DNA of 37,137 nucleotides. It comes from Ferrovibrio sp. (GTDB lineage Bacteria; Pseudomonadota; Alphaproteobacteria; Ferrovibrionales; Ferrovibrionaceae). The translations under genes and the position numbers were made by a program. The stretch is from NCBI RefSeq assembly GCF_019636075.1, contig NZ_JAHBYG010000042.1:1-37137 (forward strand). The letters are read 5' to 3'. This document shows positions 8,370-16,799 of this stretch, piece by piece. Each line of letters starts with the position of its first letter. Position 1 is the stretch's first letter. The notes below the pieces were generated by a model. It did not search any database, was not told the origin of the DNA, and worked only from the letters and a program-made list of their open reading frames with translations.

Positions 8370-10142
8370 CTAGAGCGGCCAGACCAGGGGAATGAGGATC
8401 AGGCTGGCAATGAACACCACGATTTCCAAGGGCAGACCCAGGCGCCAATAATCGCTAAAGCGGTAGGCGCCGGGCCCCATCACCAGCAGGTTGTTCTGAT
8501 GCCCGACCGGCGTGAGAAAGGCGCAGGACGCACCTACCGCCACTGCCATCAGGAAAGCATCGGGATTGGCATCCAGCCGTTTGGCGAGATCGATGCCCAG
8601 CGGCGCCATCAGCAGCGCCGTGGCGGCGTTGTTTACGATATCAGACATGAACATGGTGAGCAGCAGCATCAGTGCCAACAGCCAGAAACTGCCCAGGTCG
8701 CCGGCCAGCCCGGCTAGCAGATCGGCAATCAGCCGGGTGGCGCCGGTGCTTTCGAACGCATCGCCCACCGGCATCATGGCCCCCAGCAGCACCAGCACGG
8801 AGGCATCCACGGAATCATAGGCTTCGCGCAGATCGATGCGCTTGGTGAGCAGCAGCAGCACGGCGGCGGCAGTGAGGCAGATCGCGGCCGGCGCCAATCC
8901 GGCGGCAAGCGCTGCGAAGGCGGCCACGATCATTGCCATGGTAAGCAGGCCGCCGGGCCGTGGTTTCAGGTTCAGATCGCGCGGCGCCAATGGCAACAGG
9001 CCAAGGCGGTTGATGGCATCTTCCACCCGCTCGGCTTCGCCTTGCAACAGCAGCACGTCGCCGCCGACAAAGCGCCAGTTCTTCAAGCCGCGGAATTGCC
9101 CGGCGCCTTCGCGCGCCACGCCCAGCAGGTTCACCTGATGGCGTTGGCGCAGGCGCAAATCCACCGGGGTTTCGCCCACGATGGCGGTATGCGGCCGCAC
9201 CACGGCTTCGGCTACCCGCAGATCGCCGGCCCGGGCATCCTCCATGGCGGCGTGTTTGGGTTTCACCAGGGTAAGGCCGAGCGGTTTCAGCATGCCGGCC
9301 AGGGCATCCGGCGCAGCCTGGATCAGCAAGGTGTCTTCCGCGCGCATCACGGTCCAGCGTGCCGCGCTGGGAATGGTCACGCCGCCGCGCAGCAGGCCCA
9401 GCAATTCGGCATCGGCCTCGTCCATCGCCGCCACTGCATCGGCCAGCGGTTTGCCCGCCAGCGCAGAATCCGCGCCCAGCCGGGCCTCCAGCAGATAATC
9501 ATGCACCTCGCCGCTCTGGGCGGCCACGGGTGCGCGTTGCGGTACCAGCCGCCAGCCGCCCAAGGCGATGAACAATACGCCGGCCAAGGCCACGCCGCCG
9601 CCCACCGGGGCGAAATCCAGCAGGGCATAGCCCTCGCCCAGCCGTTCGGCCCGAATGCCGGAGATGATGATGTTGGGCGGGGTGCCAACCAGGGTGATCA
9701 CACCGCCCAGCACCGTCACATAGCTCAGCGGCATCAAGGCCAGGCTGGGGGATTTGCCGGCCTGCGCGCAGATTGCCAGGGCAACCGGCATGAACAGCGC
9801 CAGGGCGGCCACATTGTTCATCACAGAGGATGCCAGGGTGGCCGGCAAACAGAGCAGCAGAAGCAGGCTGGCCGGGCTTTTGGCGCCGTTTGCCAGGCGG
9901 GCGGCCAGATCGTCCAGCAACCCGGTCTTGGCCACGGCGCGGCTGATCACCAGGGCGGCGGCCACGGTGATCACGGCCGGATGCCCAAAGCCCAGGAAGG
10001 CCTCCCGGGCCGGCACCAGGCCCAGCAATACGGCGGCCAGCAGCACCAGCAGGGCCACCAGGTCGTGGCGCCAGCGCCCCCAGGCGAACAGCACCAGGGC
10101 CGCGGCGAGTAGAATCAGGATTGCAGCTTGCTCGAAACTCAT
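8370..10142 (-). CDS. SLC13/DASS-type transporter with RCK_C (TrkA-C) domains
   Basis: A 590-residue inner-membrane anion/cation symporter-like protein. Hydrophobic helices occupy about residues 1-190 and 385-590. The soluble middle (about 200-370) contains two RCK_C-type modules, the second ending GGDVLLLQGEAERVEDAI. PTNVIS-like re-entrant motifs are represented by VGTPPNIIISG and by TPVGHQNNLLVMGPG. Relatives transport dicarboxylates, sulfate or other anions; substrate unknown here. The ATG at 10142 is preferred because the helix begins immediately after it; an upstream in-frame start lies at 10166. It diverges from the purine permease across 176 bases. Confidence 0.9.
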   Translation of the reverse strand: MSFEQAAILILLAAALVLFAWGRWRHDLVALLVLLAAVLLGLVPAREAFLGFGHPAVITVAAALVISRAVAKTGLLDDLAARLANGAKSPASLLLLLCLPATLASSVMNNVAALALFMPVALAICAQAGKSPSLALMPLSYVTVLGGVITLVGTPPNIIISGIRAERLGEGYALLDFAPVGGGVALAGVLFIALGGWRLVPQRAPVAAQSGEVHDYLLEARLGADSALAGKPLADAVAAMDEADAELLGLLRGGVTIPSAARWTVMRAEDTLLIQAAPDALAGMLKPLGLTLVKPKHAAMEDARAGDLRVAEAVVRPHTAIVGETPVDLRLRQRHQVNLLGVAREGAGQFRGLKNWRFVGGDVLLLQGEAERVEDAINRLGLLPLAPRDLNLKPRPGGLLTMAMIVAAFAALAAGLAPAAICLTAAAVLLLLTKRIDLREAYDSVDASVLVLLGAMMPVGDAFESTGATRLIADLLAGLAGDLGSFWLLALMLLLTMFMSDIVNNAATALLMAPLGIDLAKRLDANPDAFLMAVAVGASCAFLTPVGHQNNLLVMGPGAYRFSDYWRLGLPLEIVVFIASLILIPLVWPL

Positions 10143-10318
10143 GGCCCAAACTACACGACAGGTCATGGCAAATGTAAGGCATGCGCAGGGCAGCCAGCAC
10201 AGCTTTTAGGCTGCCTAAATGGGCGTCAGATTCCCGTGGCGTACGGCCAAAACTGCGACTAAAGTTGAAACGCAAAAGATGGAGTCGCGCCATCGTGGTG
10301 CGGCGGGGGAACCAGACA
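10143..10318 (+). promoter_or_regulatory. Leader region of the purine permease gene with a hairpin
   Basis: This divergent gap contains an exact inverted repeat, GGCAGCC (10189-10195) and GGCTGCC (10209-10215), with a 13-base loop and one extra G-U pair. It lies about 100 bases upstream of the permease start. It could be a leader RNA structure or a protein site. I could not match it to a purine or xanthine riboswitch consensus by eye. A GGGGGAA ribosome-binding site precedes the ATG at 10319. Confidence 0.35.
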
Positions 10319-11608
10319 ATGCTCGACCAATATTTCAAGCTGACCGAAAGCGGCACCACGGTAAAAACCGAGGTGCTGGCCGGTCTCACCACCTTCCTGA
10401 CCATGGCCTATATCATTTTCGTGAACCCGATGATCCTGAAGGATGCGGGTATCGACCATGGCGCCGCTTTCGTGGCCACTTGCCTGGCCGCCGCAATCGG
10501 CACCGCGATCATGGGCCTGTATGCCAATTATCCGGTGGCGCTGGCCCCGGGCATGGGCCTGAATGCCTATTTCACCTACGGCGTGGTGCTGGGGATGGGG
10601 CATAGCTGGCAAGTGGCGCTGGGTGCCGTGTTCCTGTCGGGCGTGTTGTTCATCATCCTCTCATTGCTGCCGATCCGCGAGGCGATCATCAATGCCATTC
10701 CGCAATCGCAGAAGCTGGCCATCGGCGCCGGCATCGGCCTGTTCCTGGGCCTGATCGGCCTGAAGAATGGCGGCCTGGTGGTAGATCACCCAGCCACCCT
10801 GGTGGCGCTGGGCAAGATCGGTTCGGCCACGGTGCTGTTGGCGATTGCCGGCTTTCTGCTGATCGCGGTTCTCGATCATCGCAAGATACCGGGCGCGATC
10901 ATGATCGCAATCCTGGTGGTCACCGTGCTGGGCATCGCGCTGGGGCTCTCGCCGTTCAACGGCATTGCCTCGATGCCGCCCAGCCTGGCGCCCACCTTCC
11001 TGAAGATGGATATCGCCGGAGCTTTCTCGCTGGGGCTTGTGGCTATCGTGTTCGCTTTCCTGTTCGTCGATCTGTTCGATACGGCCGGCACGCTGGTAGC
11101 AGTGTCGCAGCGCGCCAACCTGGTGGGCCCGGATGGCAAGCTGAAGCGGTTGAGCAAGGCGCTGATGGCCGATGCGGTGGCCACCGTGGCCGGTTCCGGT
11201 CTCGGTACCTCCACCACCACCAGCTATATCGAAAGCGCAGCCGGCATCCGCGTGGGTGGCCGCACAGGTCTCACCGCCACGGTGGTTGCGGTGCTGTTCC
11301 TGCTCAGCATCTTCCTGGCGCCGCTGGCCACGTCGATCCCGGCCTATGCCACGGCTCCGGCGCTGGTCTTTGTGGCTTGCGTGATGACATCCAGCCTGGC
11401 CAAGATCGACTGGGAAGACGTAACCGAATACGCCCCTGCCGTCGTCACGGCAGTGATGATGCCGTTCACCTTCTCGATCGCCACCGGCATCGGCCTTGGC
11501 TTCATCACCTATGTGGTGCTGAAGGCGCTGTCGGGCAAAATCTCGGATATCAATCCGGTGATGGCCATCTTGGCGGTGTTGTTCGTCGTCAAGTTCGCGG
11601 TGATCTGA
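10319..11608 (+). CDS. NCS2/AzgA-type purine permease (probable adenine or guanine/hypoxanthine uptake)
   Basis: A 429-residue inner-membrane protein of the AzgA/GhxP/AdeP branch of the NCS2 family. Diagnostic segments: VLAGLTTFLTMAYIIFVNP near the N-terminus, PGMGLNAYFTY (about residues 76-86), FVDLFDTAGTLVAVS and GTSTTTSYIESAAGIRVGGR. These helices form the purine site and couple uptake to protons. The ATG at 10319 is chosen because homologues begin just before YFKLTESGT and it has a strong ribosome-binding site; the frame also opens upstream at 10181. The adenine deaminase gene starts four bases after the stop, which favours adenine as a natural substrate. Confidence 0.92.
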   Translation: MLDQYFKLTESGTTVKTEVLAGLTTFLTMAYIIFVNPMILKDAGIDHGAAFVATCLAAAIGTAIMGLYANYPVALAPGMGLNAYFTYGVVLGMGHSWQVALGAVFLSGVLFIILSLLPIREAIINAIPQSQKLAIGAGIGLFLGLIGLKNGGLVVDHPATLVALGKIGSATVLLAIAGFLLIAVLDHRKIPGAIMIAILVVTVLGIALGLSPFNGIASMPPSLAPTFLKMDIAGAFSLGLVAIVFAFLFVDLFDTAGTLVAVSQRANLVGPDGKLKRLSKALMADAVATVAGSGLGTSTTTSYIESAAGIRVGGRTGLTATVVAVLFLLSIFLAPLATSIPAYATAPALVFVACVMTSSLAKIDWEDVTEYAPAVVTAVMMPFTFSIATGIGLGFITYVVLKALSGKISDINPVMAILAVLFVVKFAVI

Positions 11609-11612
11609 CGCA

Positions 11613-12659
11613 ATGAGCGGGGGAGGCGCTTCGCGCGTTCTGCATGGCGCCTCCCTTGCCGCCTTTGTACAGGCCTTGCCCAAGGCGGAGTTGCATCTGC
11701 ATATCGAAGGCAGCCTGGAGCCGGAATTGCTGTTCCGGCTGGCTTCCCGCAACGGCGTGCGGCTGGCCTACGCGGACGTGGAAAGCCTGCGCGCCGCCTA
11801 TGATTTCCACGATCTGCAAAGTTTCCTGACCCTGTATTATCAAGGCGCCGCCGTGCTGCGCGAGGCGGTGGATTTCCATGAATTGGCGCTGGATTACATG
11901 GCGCGCGCCGCTGCCGATACGGTGCGGCATACGGAAATCTTTTTCGATCCGCAAACCCATACCGGGCGCGGCCTCAAGCTGGAAACCGTGATGGAGGGCC
12001 TGCTCGGCGGGTTGAATGAAGGTGCGCGGCGCTATGGCGTCAGTTGGGCGCTGATCCCTTGTTTCCTGCGCGACCTGAGCGAACAGGAAGCCTTCGATAC
12101 GCTGGAATTGCTGTTGCCCTGGCGGCAGCATTTCAAGGCGCTGGGGCTGGATTCCGCCGAGCGCGCGCATCCGCCCTCGAAATTCCAGCGCGTTTTCGCC
12201 CGCGCTGCCGATCATGGCCTGCCGGCCGTGGCCCATGCCGGCGAGGAGGGGCCGCCTTCCTATATCACCGAGGCGCTGGACCTGCTGAAGGTCGTGCGCA
12301 TCGATCATGGCGTGCGTGCGGTTGAGGATGCGGCCGTGATGCAGCGGCTGGCGCGCGAGGGCGTGCCGCTTACGGTCTGCCCGCTATCCAATCTCAAGCT
12401 GAAAGTGTTTTCCGATCTGCGCCAGCATAGCCTGCGGCAGATGTTGCGCGCCGGCCTGTGCTGTACCATCAATTCCGACGATCCGGCCTATTTCGGCGGC
12501 TATGTGGCCGAGAATTACCGCGCCATCGCCGAGGCGCAGGATTTGACCCGCGAGGATCTGCTGCAACTGGCGCGCAATTCCTTTACGGCATCCTTCCTGC
12601 CATCGGAACGCATTGCCGCGCATCTGGCCGAACTGGATGCTTTCGCGGCGGCCAACTAG
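11613..12659 (+). CDS. Adenine deaminase, adenosine-deaminase fold (Aah1/PA0148-like)
   Basis: A 348-residue metal-dependent amidohydrolase. Metal and catalytic residues are in place: H28 and H30 (ELHLHIEGSLEPELLF), H208 and E211 (AHAGEEGPPSYI), H232 (IDHGVRA), D289 and D290 (NSDDPAYFGGYV). The motifs HPPSKFQRVFARA, LTVCPLSNLKLKVF and DDPAYFGGYVAENY are those of adenine deaminases of this fold (adenine to hypoxanthine plus ammonia) rather than true adenosine deaminases. It lies four bases behind a purine permease, so the pair probably imports and deaminates adenine for salvage. Automatic annotation may call it adenosine deaminase; I favour adenine deaminase from motif memory, not from a tree. 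Confidence 0.88.
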   Translation: MSGGGASRVLHGASLAAFVQALPKAELHLHIEGSLEPELLFRLASRNGVRLAYADVESLRAAYDFHDLQSFLTLYYQGAAVLREAVDFHELALDYMARAAADTVRHTEIFFDPQTHTGRGLKLETVMEGLLGGLNEGARRYGVSWALIPCFLRDLSEQEAFDTLELLLPWRQHFKALGLDSAERAHPPSKFQRVFARAADHGLPAVAHAGEEGPPSYITEALDLLKVVRIDHGVRAVEDAAVMQRLAREGVPLTVCPLSNLKLKVFSDLRQHSLRQMLRAGLCCTINSDDPAYFGGYVAENYRAIAEAQDLTREDLLQLARNSFTASFLPSERIAAHLAELDAFAAAN

Positions 12660-12684
12660 GCTTTGGCAATCTGGGGCCGGACGC

Positions 12685-12957
12685 TCAGGCCAGAAGATCG
12701 TTGCTTTCCGGGTGCCGTCGCATCCAGGCGGCGGCATACGAGCAGAGCGGCATCAGCTTTTCATCGCGGCTGCGTGCAAGCTCTACGATGCCCTGCATCA
12801 GCCGGCCTGCCGCCCCCGATCCGCGCAAGGCCATCGGCGCTTCCACATGCAGGATGGCCACAACGTTATCCTTGCGGCGATAGCGCGCGAACACGATCTG
12901 CCCATCCACGGGCAATTCATACTGGCTGCGTTCGGTATTGTCGGTCACGCTGTTCAT
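12685..12957 (-). CDS. Small GNAT-like N-acetyltransferase (YjdJ/Acetyltransf_CG type)
   Basis: A 90-residue protein of the minimal GNAT-like family. It has a strand region (QIVFARYRRKDNVVAILHVE), the acetyl-CoA loop APMALRGSGAAGRLMQGIVE and the C-terminal PLCSYAAAWMRRHPES, where the conserved Cys lies. The family contains only the core acetyl-CoA fold; substrates are unknown. It lies 38 bases downstream of the DMT transporter, same strand, so co-transcription is likely. It converges on the adenine deaminase gene with a 25-base gap holding no visible terminator. Confidence 0.85.
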   Translation of the reverse strand: MNSVTDNTERSQYELPVDGQIVFARYRRKDNVVAILHVEAPMALRGSGAAGRLMQGIVELARSRDEKLMPLCSYAAAWMRRHPESNDLLA

Positions 12958-12995
12958 GGCATCAATGTGGTGAGCCCATGCGGATCAGGCAAGGC

Positions 12996-13934
12996 CTATT
13001 TTCGCACGGCCAGGCCCAGCACGATGCCCACCAGCAGCACCATCACGCCGATGATCTCCGCCCGCGCCGGCCTTTCGCGGAAAACCAGATACGACATCAG
13101 GAAGGTGAACACCATTTCCACCAGCCCAAGCATGCGCACATAGGCCGCCACCTGCATGGCCATGGCGGTGAACCAGCCGGCCGAACCGGCGGCGGAGGCG
13201 ATGCCGACCATTATCCCGGGCCGCCAGGCTGCCAGCACCTGGCCGATCTGGCCTTTTTCCCGCCAGGCCAGCCAGCAGGCCATCACCAGGGTTTGGTAGA
13301 TCGTAGCCCAGGCCAGGGTGGTGCCGGCGGCCAGCGGCATGTTGTCGGTATCCAACGACAGGGCGGCCGCGCGGAAGCCCACCGATGAAATCGCAAACAA
13401 TCCGCCCGAGGCAATACCGATCAGGGCCGAACGCTCGGTCCAGCCGAGCAGAAAGGCATGCAGTTTGTTGTCGGCGTGTTTCAGCGAGATCAGCATCACC
13501 CCGATGGTGCCCAGGATGATCGCGGCGATGCCGCCGGGGCTCACCGCCTCGCCCAACAGCAGCAATCCGAAAATCGCCGCCTGGATCGCCTCGGTCTTGG
13601 AATAGGCGGTGCCGACCACGAAATTGCGCAAGGTCAGCGCCAGGATAAGCAGGTTGGTGGCAAATATCTGGAACGTGGCGCCAACCAGCAGCCAGCCGAT
13701 GAATGCCCAATGCGGCGCCGGCACCGACAGGCCGGTGAAATGCACAACGGCGGTCAGATACAGCAGCGCCAGCGGCATGCCGTAGAGGAAGCGGGTGAAA
13801 CTGGCGCCATTGGTGCTCAGCCGGCCCTTGAGCTGCTTTTGCAGCCCGGTGCGCACGGTCTGGCAGGCGGCGGCCCATATGGTGATGGGGATCCAGGCAT
13901 AGGCTGCCCAGGCGAGGGAATCAGGGGCTGTCAT
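12996..13934 (-). CDS. EamA/DMT-family transporter
   Basis: A 312-residue inner-membrane protein with about ten hydrophobic helices in two repeats, the EamA layout. The first half carries GATFQIFATNLLILALTLRN and GLLLLGEAVSPGGIAAIILG; the second ends YLVFRERPARAEIIGVMVLLVG. The R-E-R-P motif before the last helix is typical of the DMT superfamily. Members export amino acids, metabolites or nucleotide-linked compounds; no substrate can be assigned. The start is uncertain: ATG at 13934, 13943 or 13970 are in frame, and 13934 is chosen because it opens close to the first helix. No strong ribosome-binding site is visible. Confidence 0.87.
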   Translation of the reverse strand: MTAPDSLAWAAYAWIPITIWAAACQTVRTGLQKQLKGRLSTNGASFTRFLYGMPLALLYLTAVVHFTGLSVPAPHWAFIGWLLVGATFQIFATNLLILALTLRNFVVGTAYSKTEAIQAAIFGLLLLGEAVSPGGIAAIILGTIGVMLISLKHADNKLHAFLLGWTERSALIGIASGGLFAISSVGFRAAALSLDTDNMPLAAGTTLAWATIYQTLVMACWLAWREKGQIGQVLAAWRPGIMVGIASAAGSAGWFTAMAMQVAAYVRMLGLVEMVFTFLMSYLVFRERPARAEIIGVMVLLVGIVLGLAVRK

Positions 13935-14148
13935 GGCCGGCATTGAAGCGATCCGGCGGGCTGCTGGCAAACGAGAAATTCTCCCCGCATGTTGAGCCGT
14001 GTTTGTGCTGGATTGCCGGGTAGAATGGGGTCATTCTGCCGCATGGCAAACTGCCGCAGGGCATTCGGTCGCATAGCAATGCGGAAGCTGCGCACCAATA
14101 TTAATCCCGGCAGGAGCGTTAAGCTCGTGCGCAAAGGAGAAATCCGCC
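13935..14148 (+). promoter_or_regulatory. Upstream region of the alternative oxidase gene
   Basis: This 214-base divergent gap contains the ribosome-binding site AAAGGAG a few bases before the ATG at 14149. It also has a small hairpin, CGCAT-AGCA-ATGCG (14070-14083), and a short AT-rich patch near 14096-14104. I see no clear match to an FNR or NsrR site and no reliable promoter hexamers. Confidence 0.3.
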
Positions 14149-14805
14149 ATGCAAACCACGCCCCATGTCGATGCCATCACTCTTGATAGCCACCACCGGC
14201 CGAGCGGTATCAGCGACCGCTTCGCCTTCGGTTTCGTGAAGCTGCTGCGCTTTTTCGCCGATACCTTTTTCGCCAAGCGCTATGGCCATCGCGCCGTGGT
14301 GCTGGAAACCGTGGCCGCCGTGCCCGGCATGGTGGGCGGCATGCTCAACCATCTGAAAAGCCTGCGCCGCATGCAGGATGATCGCGGCTGGATCAAGACC
14401 TTGCTCGACGAAGCCGAAAACGAGCGCATGCATCTGATGACCTTCATCGAGATCGCCAAGCCTAATGCGCTGGAGCGCCTGCTGATCCTGCTGGTGCAGG
14501 GTGTGTTCTTCAACGCCTTTTTCGTGCTGTATCTGCTGGCGCCGAAAACCGCGCATCGCGTGGTGGGATATTTCGAGGAAGAGGCGGTGGTCAGCTACAC
14601 GCAATATCTGGCCGAGATCGATGCCGGCCGGCATGAGAATGTGGCAGCACCCGAAATCGCCATAGCCTATTGGAAGCTGCCGCAGCAGGCGCGGCTGCGC
14701 GATGTGGTGATCGCGGTGCGGGCCGACGAGGCCGGCCATCGCGATGTGAATCATCGCTTTGCCGATGAGTTGGCGACCGGCCAGATGCGTCCGATCGGCG
14801 CGTAG
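14149..14805 (+). CDS. aox: Alternative oxidase (cyanide-insensitive ubiquinol oxidase)
   Basis: A 218-residue di-iron membrane protein that oxidises ubiquinol and reduces oxygen to water without pumping protons. The four iron-binding helices are present: E53 in [14 protein letters not shown]92 and H95 in NERMHLMTF, the EEE at 143-145 in [11 protein letters not shown], and E194/H197 in [12 protein letters not shown]. The length is short, as in bacterial forms lacking the plant N-terminal extension. Two hydrophobic stretches fit interfacial membrane binding. Preceded by AAAGGAG. It ends 17 bases from the convergent histidine kinase gene. AOX is sporadic in bacteria and is linked in other species to nitric oxide, cyanide or redox stress; the trigger here is not visible. 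Confidence 0.96.
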   Translation: MQTTPHVDAITLDSHHRPSGISDRFAFGFVKLLRFFADTFFAKRYGHRAVVLETVAAVPGMVGGMLNHLKSLRRMQDDRGWIKTLLDEAENERMHLMTFIEIAKPNALERLLILLVQGVFFNAFFVLYLLAPKTAHRVVGYFEEEAVVSYTQYLAEIDAGRHENVAAPEIAIAYWKLPQQARLRDVVIAVRADEAGHRDVNHRFADELATGQMRPIGA

Positions 14806-14822
14806 AGCCAGGCGCGGGAAAT

Positions 14823-16607
14823 TCAGGCCGCATCCAGCACCCGGCGGGGCGGGAAATGCAGCGTGGCGGCGGTGCCCTGCCGCAGCGCCGATTGCAATTC
14901 GATACGGCCGCCATGCAATTCGATCAGCGCGCGCACGATCGGCAGGCCGAGGCGGAAGCCATCCTGCGGTCGCGCCACCATGGCATTGCCATGGCCGAAG
15001 GGTTCGAAGATATGCGGTTTCTCGTCTTCCGAAATACCGCAGCCGGTATCGCGCACCGTAATCGCCAGGCCGTCGCGCTGGCGGTTTGCCGCCACTTCGA
15101 TATGGCCGCCGGGTTCTGAATATTTCACGGCATTCGACAGCAGGTTGAGCAGCATCTGCCGCAGCAACAGCGGATCGGCCTGCAGCCGCATATCTGGCAA
15201 GGTGCCTACGCTGATGCTGAGGTGTTTGGCGTCCGCGGCGTGGCGCATGGTTTCCACGGCCTGGGAAATGGTTTCGCTCAAAGTGAGCGGTGCGTCTTGC
15301 AGCAGCGCGGCGCCGGCATCCAGGCGGGCGATTTCCAGCACCTGATTCACCAGCGAAAGCAGATGCTCGCCGCTGCGATGGATATCCAGGCCATAGCGCT
15401 GGTAGGTCTGGCTGATCGGCCCCAGCATGCCGCCGCCGATCACTTCCGAAAAGCCCAGAATGGCATTCAGCGGCGTGCGCAATTCGTGGCTCATACGCGC
15501 CATGAAATGCCGCTTGGCTTCGTTGGCCGCTTCGGCCTGGTGCAACGCCTCGCGCACCCGCAGGGCCTCGGCATCGCTGCGCGCCATCAGCCACAGGATC
15601 AACGCCATGAAACCCAGCACCAGCAATGTGCCGCCGCCGCCCAGGGCCAGCGGCAATGGCAGCGCGTCGCGCCATTTTTGGTCCAGCAAGGTTTTATCGA
15701 TACCCACAAAAGCCACCAGCGGCGGATTGTCGATAAAGGCATAGCCGGCCAGCAAACGGCGCACATTGCGTGAGGCGGTGTATTCAACCACGCCGTTGTT
15801 ACCCTGATTGCGGCGCAATTCGTCGAGAAAACCCACCGGCAGCCGGTCGCCCACCACGCCGGCTTCGTCGCGTGTGAGATACAGCACCAGGCCATCCTGG
15901 CGCAGGATGCCCAGAAAGGTGGGGGCCGAAAGCAGCAGGTCGCGGTAGGCTTCCTTGAAATGCAGGGTGGGTACGGTGGCCACGATGATATCGATGCCAT
16001 GGCGGTTATGGCTGGCTTTCATGGCCAGGGTGATCACTTCCTGGCCGCTCAGCCGGCTGCGGTTTACGGCCGCCACGTAGATCTGCCCGGCATCGGCCTG
16101 GCGCAGGGCTGCAACGTAATCGCGGTCATGCACATCGGTTGTCTTGTCTCGCGCCCCCAGACGCCAGACCATGCGTTGCTGGTCCACCAGGCCGATCTGG
16201 ATCGGCTCGATATCGAAGCTCTGCAACTTCTGCAGCAGGTGCTCTACATCGTTCATTGCGGTGAGGCCATCGGCCAGCAGGTAATCGGTGGTGGCCATCA
16301 TCACCAGGGTGGCTTCCATGGCGCGGCGCATATGCGCATGCAGGGCTTTCTGGGCACCCTCCAGCTCGGTATAGGCATCTTGGTGCAGCCGGTCGCGATA
16401 GGCATAGATCTGATTGGCCGCGATGCCCCAGATGCCGGCTAGAACCAGCAGGGCGAACAGCACCACCATCAGCCGGGGCAGGCGGCCTAAGCCTTGCCCC
16501 GGACTTTTGCCGAGTATCAGGCGCAAAGAATTGCGCAACACCGCCTCCGTGGCGCTGGGTTCAGATGCTGGAACTGTCGCTACTATGGAGGGTTTCTCTA
16601 GCAGCAA
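14823..16607 (-). CDS. Membrane sensor histidine kinase, no adjacent response regulator
   Basis: A kinase of up to 594 residues. Membrane helix about 47-69, then a periplasmic sensor of about 250 residues that looks like a double-Cache/PDC domain, second helix about 321-351. The dimerisation domain has H374 in RMSHELRTPLNAILGFSE and the ATPase domain has N492 (N box), DTGCGI (D520, G1 box) and a RLGLPIV-type G2 box. It would autophosphorylate on H374 and pass the phosphate to a partner not encoded here. The start is uncertain: no ATG opens the frame, the first usable codon is TTG at 16607, and an internal GTG near residue 23 has GGAGG just before it. Ligand unknown. Confidence 0.88.
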   Translation of the reverse strand: MLLEKPSIVATVPASEPSATEAVLRNSLRLILGKSPGQGLGRLPRLMVVLFALLVLAGIWGIAANQIYAYRDRLHQDAYTELEGAQKALHAHMRRAMEATLVMMATTDYLLADGLTAMNDVEHLLQKLQSFDIEPIQIGLVDQQRMVWRLGARDKTTDVHDRDYVAALRQADAGQIYVAAVNRSRLSGQEVITLAMKASHNRHGIDIIVATVPTLHFKEAYRDLLLSAPTFLGILRQDGLVLYLTRDEAGVVGDRLPVGFLDELRRNQGNNGVVEYTASRNVRRLLAGYAFIDNPPLVAFVGIDKTLLDQKWRDALPLPLALGGGGTLLVLGFMALILWLMARSDAEALRVREALHQAEAANEAKRHFMARMSHELRTPLNAILGFSEVIGGGMLGPISQTYQRYGLDIHRSGEHLLSLVNQVLEIARLDAGAALLQDAPLTLSETISQAVETMRHAADAKHLSISVGTLPDMRLQADPLLLRQMLLNLLSNAVKYSEPGGHIEVAANRQRDGLAITVRDTGCGISEDEKPHIFEPFGHGNAMVARPQDGFRLGLPIVRALIELHGGRIELQSALRQGTAATLHFPPRRVLDAA

Positions 16608-16799
16608 GCAACCTAACGATATGTCGGGCTGACATCCTCACTTCCGAGTTGTGTATTATTGCGTGTATATTTTCCAAAATTATGATTTTCGGTGGCATTG
16701 CCGTGTTCGATGCAAATAAGGCCCGCTCGCTCACAGTGGCTTTGCGCGGAAGGCAGAACAGGCTAAACCAGCCGCCCGAATGGTCGGCACGAGGGCGGC
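16608..16799. promoter_or_regulatory. Divergent intergenic region between histidine kinase and cmk
   Basis: This 192-base gap has a markedly AT-rich block at about 16652-16690, with a small inverted repeat AAAAT-TATG-ATTTT (16676-16689). It is probably where one or both divergent promoters lie. No confident hexamers or coding sequence were seen. Confidence 0.35.

Noticed and set aside
10143..10318. Purine or xanthine riboswitch before the permease
   Set aside because: A hairpin exists but I could not match known consensus loops by eye, so I record only the hairpin.
10661..11752. 363-codon minus-strand frame opposite the purine permease
   Set aside because: Shadow of a permease with definite NCS2 motifs; the product is Arg/Gln/His-rich.
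11613..12659. Call as adenosine deaminase
   Set aside because: Metal ligands are shared, but the HPPSKFQRVF and YFGGYV motifs and the purine permease neighbour favour adenine deaminase.
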